A stretch of 45,677 nt of DNA, taken from the NCBI GenBank assembly GCA_023259135.1, contig JAHFQX010000022.1, positions 1 to 45,677 on the forward strand, written 5' to 3'. Below, piece after piece: positions 24,207-32,698 of this stretch (position 1 is the stretch's first letter; each line of letters opens with the position of its first letter). Position numbers and translations under genes: made by a program. The notes under the pieces were generated by a model that was not told the DNA's origin, ran no database searches, and saw only the letters and a list, made by a program, of their open reading frames with translations. Source of the DNA: Betaproteobacteria bacterium (lineage in GTDB: Bacteria > Pseudomonadota > Gammaproteobacteria > Burkholderiales > JAHFQX01).

Positions 24207-25595
24207 CTAGAAGCGGCCGGGATCCATGTAATTCTCGAAGCGCGTGTGCTCGCCCAGGAAAGTCAGCTTAACGGTGCCGATGGGGCCGTTGCGCTGCTTG
24301 CCGATGATGATCTCGGCAAGACCCTTATCCCGGGTCTCGGGGTTGTACACCTCATCCCGGTAGATGAACAGGATCAGGTCGGCATCCTGCTCGATGGCGC
24401 CGGATTCCCGCAGATCCGACATCACCGGGCGCTTGTTGGGGCGCTGCTCCAAACCGCGATTCAACTGCGACAAGGCAACCACCGGGACATTGAGTTCCTT
24501 GGCCAGCGCCTTGATGGATCGGGAAATCTCGGATATTTCCGTGGCTCGGTTCTCGCCTTCCCGGGTAGAAGACATCAACTGCAAATAATCCACCACCACC
24601 AAGCCCAGCTTGCCGTATTGACGATGCAAGCGCCGGGTCCGGGCGCGCAACTCCAGGGCATTGAGGGCCGGGGTCTCGTCGATGTGAATGGGGGCCTCGT
24701 TCAACTTGCCCACCGCCTTGGCCAGCCGCTCCCAATCCTCGTCATGGAGCCGTCCCGTGCGAACCCGATGCTGATCGATCCGTCCAATGGAACCCAGCAT
24801 ACGGGTCACCAGTTGGGTGCCGGACATTTCCATGCTGAACACCGCCACCGGCAAACCCAGGTCCAGCGCCACATGCTCGGCCATATTCAGGGCAAAGGCG
24901 GTCTTGCCCATGGAAGGCCGTCCAGCGACGATCACCAAATCTCCCGGCTGCAAGCCGGAAGTTCTCTCGTCCACGTCGGCAAAACCGGTCTCAACCCCGG
25001 TGACATCGCCTGGATGCTCCCGCTGGTGGAGCATGTCAATGCGCTCCACCACCTGGGTCAAGAGCGACTGGACCGCCACGAAGCCCTGCTGCCCCCGGGC
25101 TCCCGCCTCGGCGATTTCGAACACCTTGCCTTCGGCTTCGTCCAGGATTTGCCGGGCCGAGCGGCCCATGGGACTGTAGGCGGATTCGCCGATTCCGGCC
25201 GCCACCTCCGCCAAGCGGCGCAGAATGGACCGCTCCCGGACAATCTCGGCATAGCGACGTATGTTGGCGGCGGATGGCACGTTTTGCGCCAGCGCCCCTA
25301 AATAAGCCAACCCGCCCGCATTCTGCAATTCTGTGTTGGACTCCAGGCTCTCGGCCACGGTAATGATGTCCGCGGGCCTGCTCTCGTCGATGAGACGGGA
25401 GATATGGCGATAAATCTGCCGGTGGTCAGCCCGGTAAAAATCCCCCTCGGAGATCAGGTCCGCCACCCGGTCCCAAGCGCTGTTGTCGAGCAACAGGCCA
25501 CCCAGTACCGACTGCTCCGCCTCCACCGAATGGGGCGGCAGCTTGAGGGCATCCAATTGAACATCGGGGCTGGCCGGGGAAACGATTTGGACCAT
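24207..25595 (-). CDS. dnaB: replicative DNA helicase DnaB
   Basis: 462 residues. The N-terminal primase-interaction domain begins LKLPPHSVEAEQSVLGGLLLDNSAWDRV; the RecA-like motor has Walker A IVAGRPSMGKTAFALNMA, GLVVVDYLQLM (Walker B) and VVALSQLNRGLEQRPNKRP. It forms the hexameric fork helicase. No intein is seen. Its place downstream of the rplI operon and near tRNAs is usual. The ATG at 25595 gives the normal short leader. Confidence 0.96.
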   Translation of the reverse strand: MVQIVSPASPDVQLDALKLPPHSVEAEQSVLGGLLLDNSAWDRVADLISEGDFYRADHRQIYRHISRLIDESRPADIITVAESLESNTELQNAGGLAYLGALAQNVPSAANIRRYAEIVRERSILRRLAEVAAGIGESAYSPMGRSARQILDEAEGKVFEIAEAGARGQQGFVAVQSLLTQVVERIDMLHQREHPGDVTGVETGFADVDERTSGLQPGDLVIVAGRPSMGKTAFALNMAEHVALDLGLPVAVFSMEMSGTQLVTRMLGSIGRIDQHRVRTGRLHDEDWERLAKAVGKLNEAPIHIDETPALNALELRARTRRLHRQYGKLGLVVVDYLQLMSSTREGENRATEISEISRSIKALAKELNVPVVALSQLNRGLEQRPNKRPVMSDLRESGAIEQDADLILFIYRDEVYNPETRDKGLAEIIIGKQRNGPIGTVKLTFLGEHTRFENYMDPGRF

Positions 25596-25730
25596 GACAA
25601 TACCGTTAGGGTGGAGACATTCCGGAAAAGGCCCAGATCAAGATACAAGATAATTGAGCGGCCATTCTACCACCAGGCCCCCCCTCGCCGGATCGGCATA
25701 GGGGGCAGCTATTATAGCTGCGCCCCTGCC

Positions 25731-25911
25731 ACGCCCGCCCGAGCGCCGGGTCAGTTGCCGCACCCGTTGCTTGAGCGTCGCCAGTGGTTTGGCGGCCACT
25801 TTGCGTTCGGCCTCGCCCTTGGCAAACCAGAAGCCGTAGGCAGTCGATAAGAATGTCGTGGTTGACCCGGCCGAAGAACTTCTCAAGAGCGCGCCCAGCA
25901 TGGGCGCACAA
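25731..25911 (-). pseudogene. group II intron reverse transcriptase/maturase remnant
   Basis: Within the 373-base gap between dnaB and rplI. One minus-strand frame reads LEKFFGRVNHDILID, the conserved RT segment of bacterial group II introns; an overlapping frame then reads YGFWFAKGEAERKVAAKPLATLKQRVRQLTRRSGG, the end of the same protein family. About 200 residues between them are gone and the frame shifts at the junction. It lies just beyond the rplI terminator, a typical landing place for group II introns. No intron domain V was recognised. Confidence 0.65.
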
Positions 25912-25914
25912 AGC

Positions 25915-25940
25915 AAAAAGGGCTGTCTCCAGCCCTTTTT
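25915..25940 (-). terminator. intrinsic terminator of the rpsF-rplI operon
   Basis: AAAAAGGGCTG and CAGCCCTTTTT around a four-base loop, 29 bases after the rplI stop. It is symmetrical and could work in both directions. Confidence 0.85.
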
Positions 25941-25968
25941 CTACCCGGCCCCGGAAGGCGGGAAACGG

Positions 25969-26418
25969 TCAGCTTTCCCCCAGTACCGACACGGTGATGG
26001 TCACCGTCACGTCGGGATGCAAATTGATGGCGATAGGATGGTCGCCAACCTGTTTCAAAGGCCCCGCCGGCATGCGAATGGTGCTTTTTTCCACCTCGAA
26101 CCCTTGGGCCGCCAAGGCGTCGACGATGTCGAAATTGGTGACGGAACCGAACAGCTTGCCGTCCACCCCTGCCTGCCGGACCACCTGTACCAGCAACCCA
26201 TCCAATTTGGCCGCCCGCTCACGGGCAGCGGCCAAGGCCGCTTCCAGCGTTTTCTCCAGATCCGCTCGCTTGGCCTCGAACTCGGCGATATTGGCGCGAG
26301 TGGCTCGCTTCGCCTTGCCCCGCGGAATGAGGAAATTACGGGCGTAGCCGTCCTTGACCTTGATCACGTCTCCCAGTTGACCGAGATTGATCACTTTGTC
26401 CATCAATATCACTTCCAT
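25969..26418 (-). CDS. rplI: 50S ribosomal protein L9
   Basis: 149 residues. N-terminal rRNA-binding domain [36 protein letters not shown], a central helix and a C-terminal domain ending [15 protein letters not shown]. The ATG at 26418 follows GGAGAGGAT; the gap to rpsR is 15 bases. Confidence 0.96.
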   Translation of the reverse strand: MEVILMDKVINLGQLGDVIKVKDGYARNFLIPRGKAKRATRANIAEFEAKRADLEKTLEAALAAARERAAKLDGLLVQVVRQAGVDGKLFGSVTNFDIVDALAAQGFEVEKSTIRMPAGPLKQVGDHPIAINLHPDVTVTITVSVLGES

Positions 26419-26433
26419 GAGATCCTCTCCGAG

Positions 26434-26727
26434 TCAGTGCAGGTCAGTGTAGGGCAGCAATGCCAGAAACCGGGCACGCTTGATGGCCACGTTCAGTTGC
26501 CGCTGGTAATGGGTCTTGGTCCCGGTGATGCGCCCCGGGATGATTTTACCGTTGTCGTTGATGAAGTCTTTCAGCAGTTCGGTGTCTTTGTAGTCGATCT
26601 CTTTCACCTTGCCGACGGTAAACCGGCAAAACTTCTTGCGCTTGAAAAGCGGGCGCGGTTTCTCCACTTCCTTGCGCTTGCCGAAAGCGCCCTTGCCTTT
26701 GCTCTTGCTGTTTCCTCTGAATGCCAT
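26434..26727 (-). CDS. rpsR: 30S ribosomal protein S18
   Basis: 97 residues. [61 protein letters not shown] is typical S18, with a basic N-terminal extension ([21 protein letters not shown]) common in Betaproteobacteria. S18 pairs with S6 on the 30S platform. The ATG at 26727 is correct; longer frames enter the priB end. Confidence 0.96.
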   Translation of the reverse strand: MAFRGNSKSKGKGAFGKRKEVEKPRPLFKRKKFCRFTVGKVKEIDYKDTELLKDFINDNGKIIPGRITGTKTHYQRQLNVAIKRARFLALLPYTDLH

Positions 26728-26785
26728 CTTTACCACTCCCAAAAAATGAATTTCGTCGAAGCTCCCACGGCGGGCCGGACCCGGT

Positions 26786-27088
26786 CTAAGCCGCTTCGGG
26801 GGAAGCCCCGGTAACATGCAGAATCACCTGACTGGAAGCCGCCGTGCGCTGCGCCAAGAAGCCCTCCAGCCGCAGGCCGGATCCCAGAGCCAACCGGGAT
26901 ACGGCGGAGGCGGGGGTCCCCATCGCCAAACATGGCATGGATACGCTTACCCGCCGGGGCAGCCCGGCCTCGATTTGGGTGGAGACATGGGCGACGCGGA
27001 ACTCCAGGGCCGGCACTCCCGCCGGCGTGTGCCGCAACGCACCCATCGTATCCAAACGCCCCGTCAGCATGACTCGGTTGGAATCCAC
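26786..27088 (-). CDS. priB: primosomal replication protein N (PriB)
   Basis: 100 residues, a single OB fold: [31 protein letters not shown], ending with [21 protein letters not shown]. It binds single-stranded DNA and PriA during replication restart. The start is GTG. Its place between rpsF and rpsR is the classic proteobacterial arrangement. Confidence 0.92.
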   Translation of the reverse strand: MDSNRVMLTGRLDTMGALRHTPAGVPALEFRVAHVSTQIEAGLPRRVSVSMPCLAMGTPASAVSRLALGSGLRLEGFLAQRTAASSQVILHVTGASPEAA

Positions 27089-27107
27089 TCAGCGCTTGCG
27101 CATCAAT

Positions 27108-27509
27108 CTACTGCACGACGGGTTGCGGCTCGGCCTCCTCGGCCTTCGGTGCCTTGGATGCCTCCGGCGCGGCTGTCAGGGATCTGGCCTTCTCTTCCTT
27201 CATCATGGGAGAAGGAGTCGTCACCGCTTCCTCCATGCGAACGGTCAGATGCCGCAGCACCGCATCGTTGAACTTGAAGCCATGCTCCAGCTCGTCGAGG
27301 GTCTCCTGATCAACCTCGATGTTCATCAAGGCGTAGTGCGCCTTGTGGACCTTCTGAATGGGATAAGTCATATGCCGGCGCCCCCAGTCTTCCAGGCGGT
27401 GGATCTTGCCGCCCCGCCCGGTAATGAGAGTTCGGTACCGCTCGACCATGGCGGGCACCTGCTCGCTCTGGTCGGGGTGAACGATAAAAACGATTTCATA
27501 GTGCCGCAT
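27108..27509 (-). CDS. rpsF: 30S ribosomal protein S6
   Basis: 133 residues. S6 core [24 protein letters not shown]...[19 protein letters not shown] (1-95), then an Ala/Glu/Pro-rich tail of about 35 residues of the kind that is glutamylated or variable in length in this family. The ATG has GGAGACAGC upstream. It is the first gene of the operon and the probable target of autoregulation by S6:S18 through its leader. Confidence 0.95.
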   Translation of the reverse strand: MRHYEIVFIVHPDQSEQVPAMVERYRTLITGRGGKIHRLEDWGRRHMTYPIQKVHKAHYALMNIEVDQETLDELEHGFKFNDAVLRHLTVRMEEAVTTPSPMMKEEKARSLTAAPEASKAPKAEEAEPQPVVQ

Positions 27510-27530
27510 GCTGTCTCCTTATGGGTTGAA

Positions 27531-27557
27531 GCCTGCCGTCCGGCACGGGGGTCAGGC
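27531..27557 (-). promoter_or_regulatory. rpsF leader hairpin, candidate S6:S18 binding site
   Basis: On the minus strand GCCTG pairs with CAGGC, then ACCC bulges, then CCGT pairs with ACGG around the loop GCCGG. It starts 22 bases upstream of the rpsF ATG. A stem with a bulge and a CCG loop resembles the S6:S18 leader motif known from other bacteria; the match is by eye only. Confidence 0.35.
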
Positions 27558-27623
27558 AAGGAAATCCAAATTTAAGCCCCGGACCCTCTGCCGATCATGC
27601 CGGCAAACGGGCGAGGGGGAGGG

Positions 27624-27651
27624 ATTATACCCAAAAACCCGGCCCGGACAA
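27624..27651 (-). promoter_or_regulatory. promoter of the rpsF operon
   Basis: On the minus strand TTGTCC, a 16-base spacer and TATAAT; start near 27617, giving a leader of about 108 bases. Confidence 0.65.
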
Positions 27652-27797
27652 AAACCGCGCCAACAGCCGCTCAAGCATCCAAGCCGGGTACAATTGAATC
27701 CGGGCGTATTTTATTCCGGATTGCCGAACGCTATGGCACCCCGTGCCGAATCCCTCGCTTGGGTTATCCTCAACATCTAATAATAGCGAAAGATAGG

Positions 27798-29051
27798 ATG
27801 AATCCCCGATCTGGCGGTGATGCCGTACCACTACGAAACCGCATCGTCACCGTCGTTGCCGCCACCTTGGGCACTCAGGTGGTCGCCTCGGGCGCGTTGG
27901 CCCTGCTGCCCACCATCGCTCCCAAGGTAGGGGAATCCTTGAAAATTGCTCCCGCCTGGGTGGGATACTACGTGACCTTGATCTATGCGGGGGCCATGGT
28001 CGCCTCGTTGCTCAGCGGCAACCTGGTGCGCCGCTGGGGGGCGGGGCGGGCCGCCCAGGCGGCCTTGGGCATCATTGCCGTCGGCTGCCTGCTGTCAGCC
28101 ATTCCCTCTCTGCCGGCCATGGCCTTGGGAGCTCTGGTGCTGGGAAGCAGCTACGGCCTCGTCACTCCCTCCAGTTCCCATTTGCTGATACGGTTCGGCT
28201 CGGCCAAGTCCATCAACTTCATTTTCTCCGTCAAGCAATCCGGAGTTCCTTTGGGCGGCATGATAGCCGGCGCCATCGCCCCCGCTATCGCCCTGACCCT
28301 GGGCTGGCAATCCACCTTCCTCATCGGCGCGGCTGCCTGCCTGGCTACCGCCACGCTGCTTGAGCCGCTTCGCCGGAGTTGGGATACGGACCGAAACCCG
28401 AACATCAAATTGCTGCAAAACCCCCTTTCCATACTCGGCCTCGTTCATGGGGTCCCCGTACTGCGCTGGCTGATGATGGTGATTATTTCCTATGTCGTGG
28501 TGCAGATTTGCCTGACTACTTTCGTGGTCACCGCGCTGGTCACCGAAATCGGATTTTCCCTGCTGGAAGCCGGCTTTTTGTTTTCCCTGATACAACTCGT
28601 GGGAGCGCTCGGACGCTTATTCTGGGGGTGGAGCGCCGATCGCCTGAGGAGCGAACTGGGGCTGCTCGGCGCGCTGGGGCTCATGATGGGCGGCATCAGC
28701 CTGGGGGTCGCCTTCATGACTCCAAACTGGCCCAAACTGGCGATATACGGATCATTCATCCTCCTTGGAGCCATGGCCATTGGCTGGAACGGCGTCTACC
28801 TCGCCGCCTTGGCCCGTTACTCTCCCCCCGGACAGGTCAGCACGGTATCCGGGATCTCCGTGTTTTATTCCAGTTGGGGAATTCTGCTGGGAGTGCCGGC
28901 TTTCGCCGCCCTGCATCAGGTGCTGGGCAGCTACGCGCCCCTCTTCGGGCTGCTGGCCTTGGCGAGCTACGGTGGGGCGCTTGCCTGCTGGTTGGCCCAC
29001 AAGGGCATCCCCTCGTCGCCCACCTTGGAACCTACAGCCGGCTCACCATGA
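27798..29051 (+). CDS. MFS transporter, first of a tandem pair
   Basis: 417 residues with about 12 hydrophobic segments. The family marker between helices 2 and 3 is NLVRRWGAGRAAQ; a middle loop RRSWDTDRNPNIKLLQNP separates the halves. The substrate is not known. I start at ATG 27798 (MNPRSGGDAVPLRNRIVTVV) because the longer frame to 27597 begins inside the divergent rpsF promoter and codes for a polar stretch unlike the family. Its TGA overlaps the ATG of the second gene (ATGA). Confidence 0.85.
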   Translation: MNPRSGGDAVPLRNRIVTVVAATLGTQVVASGALALLPTIAPKVGESLKIAPAWVGYYVTLIYAGAMVASLLSGNLVRRWGAGRAAQAALGIIAVGCLLSAIPSLPAMALGALVLGSSYGLVTPSSSHLLIRFGSAKSINFIFSVKQSGVPLGGMIAGAIAPAIALTLGWQSTFLIGAAACLATATLLEPLRRSWDTDRNPNIKLLQNPLSILGLVHGVPVLRWLMMVIISYVVVQICLTTFVVTALVTEIGFSLLEAGFLFSLIQLVGALGRLFWGWSADRLRSELGLLGALGLMMGGISLGVAFMTPNWPKLAIYGSFILLGAMAIGWNGVYLAALARYSPPGQVSTVSGISVFYSSWGILLGVPAFAALHQVLGSYAPLFGLLALASYGGALACWLAHKGIPSSPTLEPTAGSP

Positions 29052-30277
29052 GCGCTCTGCCCGAGAAACAGGCGACGCCGCTGCGAAACCGCATCGTCAC
29101 CGTCGTTACCGCCACCTTGGGCGCCCAGGTGGTCGCCTCCACCGCCAGCGCGGTATTGCCCACCATCGCTCCCAAGGTGGCGGCCTCCCTGCAAGTTTCT
29201 CCGGTGCTGGTCGGGTACTACGTCACCCTCATCTACGCCAGCGCCATGGCCGCTTCGCTGTTCAGCGGCAACCTGGTGCGCCGCTGGGGGGCGGGGCGGG
29301 CCGCCCAGGCAGCCCTGGGCGTCATCGCCGTCGGCTGCCTGGTTTCGGCCATTCCTTCCCTGCCGGCGATGGCCCTGGGGGCTCTGGTGCTGGGAAGCAG
29401 CTACGGCCTCATCACTCCCGCCAGCTCCCATCTGCTGGCGCGGTTCGGTTCGGCCAGCTCCATCAACTTCATCTTTTCCATCAAGCAAACCGGGGTTCCC
29501 GTCGGCGGCATGATGGCCGGCGCCATTGCCCCGGCCATCGCCCTGGCGCTGGGCTGGCAGACCGCATTCGGCGTCGTGGCGGCGGCTGCCGTGGTCGCCA
29601 TGGTCCTGCTGGAACCGCTGCACAGAAGCTGGGATACCGACCGCAATCCGGAAATCGGGCTGCTGCAAAACCCCTTCTCCGCTCTAGTCCTGGCCCAAAC
29701 CGTTCCTGTGCTGCGCTGGCTCATGGTGATCACCACCACCTATGTCGTGGTGCAAGTCTGTCTGACTACCTTCGTGGTCACCGCGCTGGTCACGGAAGGA
29801 GGCTTTTCGCTGCTGGAGGCCGGCGCGGTGTTTTCCGTCATGCAACTGGGGGGAGTAGTGGGGCGGCTGGCCTGGGGATGGATCGCCGACCGCTTCGGCA
29901 ACGGGATCGCGGTGCTGGGGATCGTCGGAGGGCTGATGGCCGGAGCCAGCCTGGGAGCGGCGGCGGTCACCCCGGAGTGGTCCAGGCTGGCCATCTACGG
30001 GTTGTTCATCGTCTACGGCGCCACGGCCATCGGCTGGAACGGGGTGTTCCACGCCGTCCTGGCCCGCCATTCTCCGGCCGGACAGGTCAGCACCATATCC
30101 GGAGCCGCGATGTTCTATTCCAGCGCAGGCATCCTGCTGGGGGTTCCGGCTTTCACCGCCCTGCATCACGTCCTGGGGAACTATGGCCAACTATTCGGCC
30201 TGATGGCCCTGGTGGCCTGCGCTGGAATCGCGGGCTGCTGGCTGGCCCACAAAAACCTTCCCGCCGCCAGTTATTAA
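29048..30277 (+). CDS. MFS transporter, second of a tandem pair
   Basis: 409 residues, starting MSALPEKQATPLRNRIVTVVT. It is closely similar to the upstream transporter over its whole length; the loop NLVRRWGAGRAAQAALG is the same in both and the DNA there is identical for about 45 bases, while other parts have clearly diverged. The pair therefore comes from a tandem duplication, with either selection or gene conversion on the conserved blocks. ATGA overlap implies they are made together, possibly as a heterodimer or with differing substrates. It converges on hypE with only five bases between. Confidence 0.87.
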   Translation: MSALPEKQATPLRNRIVTVVTATLGAQVVASTASAVLPTIAPKVAASLQVSPVLVGYYVTLIYASAMAASLFSGNLVRRWGAGRAAQAALGVIAVGCLVSAIPSLPAMALGALVLGSSYGLITPASSHLLARFGSASSINFIFSIKQTGVPVGGMMAGAIAPAIALALGWQTAFGVVAAAAVVAMVLLEPLHRSWDTDRNPEIGLLQNPFSALVLAQTVPVLRWLMVITTTYVVVQVCLTTFVVTALVTEGGFSLLEAGAVFSVMQLGGVVGRLAWGWIADRFGNGIAVLGIVGGLMAGASLGAAAVTPEWSRLAIYGLFIVYGATAIGWNGVFHAVLARHSPAGQVSTISGAAMFYSSAGILLGVPAFTALHHVLGNYGQLFGLMALVACAGIAGCWLAHKNLPAASY

Positions 30278-30282
30278 CCCGC

Positions 30283-31332
30283 TCAGCAGATGCGCGGCAG
30301 TTGCTCGCCGGTCAGCCAATCCACCATGCGCATTCCTCCCAGCCGGGTCTTCATCTGCACGAAGCGGCGGGGGTCTTGCCGGACGGCGCCGATGATGGCC
30401 GCATCCCGGCCCAATGGGTGGCAGCGCATCGCTTGCAGCAGTCGGCCGGCATCCTCCGAAGCGCAGATCGCCACCAGCTTGCCTTCGTTGGCGGCGTAGA
30501 GCGGGTCCAGGCCAAGAAATTCGCAAGCCGCCGCCACCGCCGGCTTGACCGGAATCGCCGCCTCTTCCAGCAGCATGCCCACTCCCGACTGGGCGGCGAT
30601 TTCGTTCAGGGTGGTGGCCAATCCGCCCCGGGTGGGATCCCGCAGGCAACGCAGCGCGGCGCCGCTGTCCAGCATGGCGGCGATCAGGCCGTGCAGCGCC
30701 GCGGTATCCGAAACGATAGGCGCATCGAAAGACAGATGCTCGCGGCAGGATAGAATCGCCATGCCGTGGTCGGCGATGCTGCCGGACAACACCATCGCAT
30801 CCCCCGGCCGGGCCCGGTCTCCGGATAGCAGCAGCCCTCCCGGCATCACCCCGACGCCTGCGGTGGCGATGAACACCCCATCCCCCTTGTTGCGCTCCAC
30901 CACCTTGGTATCGCCCGCCACCACCGGCACCCCAGCCTGCCGCGAGGCCTCCGCCATGGAGGCGACGATGCGCGCCAGATCCGCTAGGGGAAAGCCTTCT
31001 TCCAGAATGAAGCTGGCCGTCAGCCACAGCGGCTTCGCGCCCATCACCGCCACGTCGTTGACGGTGCCGTGCACCGCCAAGCAGCCGATGTCGCCGCCCG
31101 GAAAAAACAGCGGGGAGACGACGTGGGCGTCGGTGGCCAGCACCAGCCGCCCGCCGGGCGGCGGCAGCAAGGCGCCATCGTTGCCTTGGGCCAGATACTC
31201 GTTGGCGAAGGCGGCGGCGAACAATTCGCGGATCAGTTGCGCCATGGCCCGCCCTCCGCCGCCGTGGGAGAGATCCACTCGGCCGCGCTTGATGTCCAGG
31301 GGCCGGCCAGTGCTCGGCTTGGCGGCTCCCAT
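30283..31332 (-). CDS. hypE: hydrogenase maturation protein HypE
   Basis: 349 residues. GDIGCLAVHGTVNDVAVMGAKP, GVPVVAGDTKVVE, TRGGLATTLNEIA and the invariant C-terminal PRIC are all present. HypE takes the carbamoyl group from HypF on that final cysteine and dehydrates it to thiocyanate, the source of the CN ligands of the NiFe centre. The ATG at 31332 shares a base with the hypD stop (TGATG). Confidence 0.95.
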   Translation of the reverse strand: MGAAKPSTGRPLDIKRGRVDLSHGGGGRAMAQLIRELFAAAFANEYLAQGNDGALLPPPGGRLVLATDAHVVSPLFFPGGDIGCLAVHGTVNDVAVMGAKPLWLTASFILEEGFPLADLARIVASMAEASRQAGVPVVAGDTKVVERNKGDGVFIATAGVGVMPGGLLLSGDRARPGDAMVLSGSIADHGMAILSCREHLSFDAPIVSDTAALHGLIAAMLDSGAALRCLRDPTRGGLATTLNEIAAQSGVGMLLEEAAIPVKPAVAAACEFLGLDPLYAANEGKLVAICASEDAGRLLQAMRCHPLGRDAAIIGAVRQDPRRFVQMKTRLGGMRMVDWLTGEQLPRIC

Positions 31333-32456
31333 CAGGCCGTCGCCGCTTCGCGGTCGGCGAAGCGGCCGTAGCTGTAATGAGCGGCGCAGGCGCCTTCCGA
31401 AGACACCATGCAGGAGCCCACCGGATTGTCCGGCGTGCATGCGCTGCCGAAAATCTTGCAGTCCTGGGGCCGCTTCACTCCCCGCAGAATGGCGGCGCAT
31501 TCGCAGGCCTTGTGATCAGCCACCGGCCGGGCCTCCAGGCCGAACCGCGCCTCGGCGTCGAAAGCCGCGTAGCGCGGCCGCAGCCGCAAGGCGCTGTTCG
31601 GCAACGTACCCAAGCCGCGCCATTCGAAATCGGGCCGCAATTCGAATACGTTCTCCATGAGGGCCTGGGCCTTGCGGTTACCGTGCCGGGTCACGGCGCG
31701 AACGAACTCGTTTTCCACCTCGGCCCGGCCCTCGTTGACTTGCCGGAGTAACAGCAGAATGGCCTGCATTACATCCAAGGGCTCAAAGCCGGCGATGACC
31801 ACCGGCTTGCCGTAATCCCGCGGAAAAGGCTCGTAGGGCGCGCTGCCGATGACGGTGCTGACGTGGGCTGGACCGACGAAGCCGTCGATGGCGGCGCCGC
31901 CGGGCTGGGACAAGATGGCATGCATCGCCGCCGGCGTCAGCACGTGGTTGCACAACACGCTGAAGTTGCCGAGTTGCTCCGCCGCCGCCTGAAGCACCGC
32001 CACCGCGGTAGGAGGCGTGGTGGTCTCGAAGCCGATGGCGAAAAACACCACCTGCCGATCGGGGTGGCGCCGGGCGAGGCCCAGCGCATCGGCGACGGAA
32101 TACACCATGCGCACATCCGCGCCGCGGGCCTTGGCTTGTAGCAGCGACCGGCCGCCGGAGGCCGGCACCCGCAGCATATCGCCATAGCTGCACAGCAGCA
32201 CGTCCCGCTCCAGCGCCAGGCCGATGGCCAGATCGATGCGGCCGATAGGCAGCACGCAGACCGGGCAGCCCGGGCCATGAATCATCCGCACGCGGACCGG
32301 CAGCAGGCCGGTAACGCCATAGCGGAAGATGGCGTGAGTATGCCCGCCGCAGAACTCCATGAAACGGTATTCCCGGTCCGGTCTCGCGGCCCGGAAAATA
32401 TTCGCGGCGATGGTCCGGGCCAAGGCCCCGTCGCGGAATTCGTCCACGTATTTCAC
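31332..32456 (-). CDS. hypD: hydrogenase maturation protein HypD
   Basis: 374 residues. [16 protein letters not shown] and [13 protein letters not shown] hold the cysteines that carry the Fe(CN)2CO unit with HypC; the C-terminal [10 protein letters not shown]...[30 protein letters not shown] binds a 4Fe-4S cluster. The start is GTG, overlapping the hypC stop (GTGA). Confidence 0.95.
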   Translation of the reverse strand: MKYVDEFRDGALARTIAANIFRAARPDREYRFMEFCGGHTHAIFRYGVTGLLPVRVRMIHGPGCPVCVLPIGRIDLAIGLALERDVLLCSYGDMLRVPASGGRSLLQAKARGADVRMVYSVADALGLARRHPDRQVVFFAIGFETTTPPTAVAVLQAAAEQLGNFSVLCNHVLTPAAMHAILSQPGGAAIDGFVGPAHVSTVIGSAPYEPFPRDYGKPVVIAGFEPLDVMQAILLLLRQVNEGRAEVENEFVRAVTRHGNRKAQALMENVFELRPDFEWRGLGTLPNSALRLRPRYAAFDAEARFGLEARPVADHKACECAAILRGVKRPQDCKIFGSACTPDNPVGSCMVSSEGACAAHYSYGRFADREAATA

Positions 32457-32680
32457 GAGGGGGCCTCCTGTTCCAGGGCGGCGAACAGATCCAGGGTGCG
32501 CTGCGCCTCCTCCGGATCAAGACGGGCCAGCGCATAGCCCACATGCAGAATGACGTAGTCCCCCAGCTCGATACCGTCCACCAGCGCCAGGGAAATTTCC
32601 TTCCGCACTCCGCCGATGTCCACCACCGCCCGCTCTCCGGAGAGTATTTGCTCCACTCGCACCGGCAAGGCAAGACACAT
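32453..32680 (-). CDS. hypC: hydrogenase assembly chaperone HypC
   Basis: 75 residues starting [12 protein letters not shown]; Cys2 is the iron-carrying residue after Met removal. It delivers iron to the large subunit with HypD. Start ATG 32680; downstream coupling to hypD. Confidence 0.93.
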   Translation of the reverse strand: MCLALPVRVEQILSGERAVVDIGGVRKEISLALVDGIELGDYVILHVGYALARLDPEEAQRTLDLFAALEQEAPS

Positions 32681-32698
32681 GACACTCTCCTTAAATCT

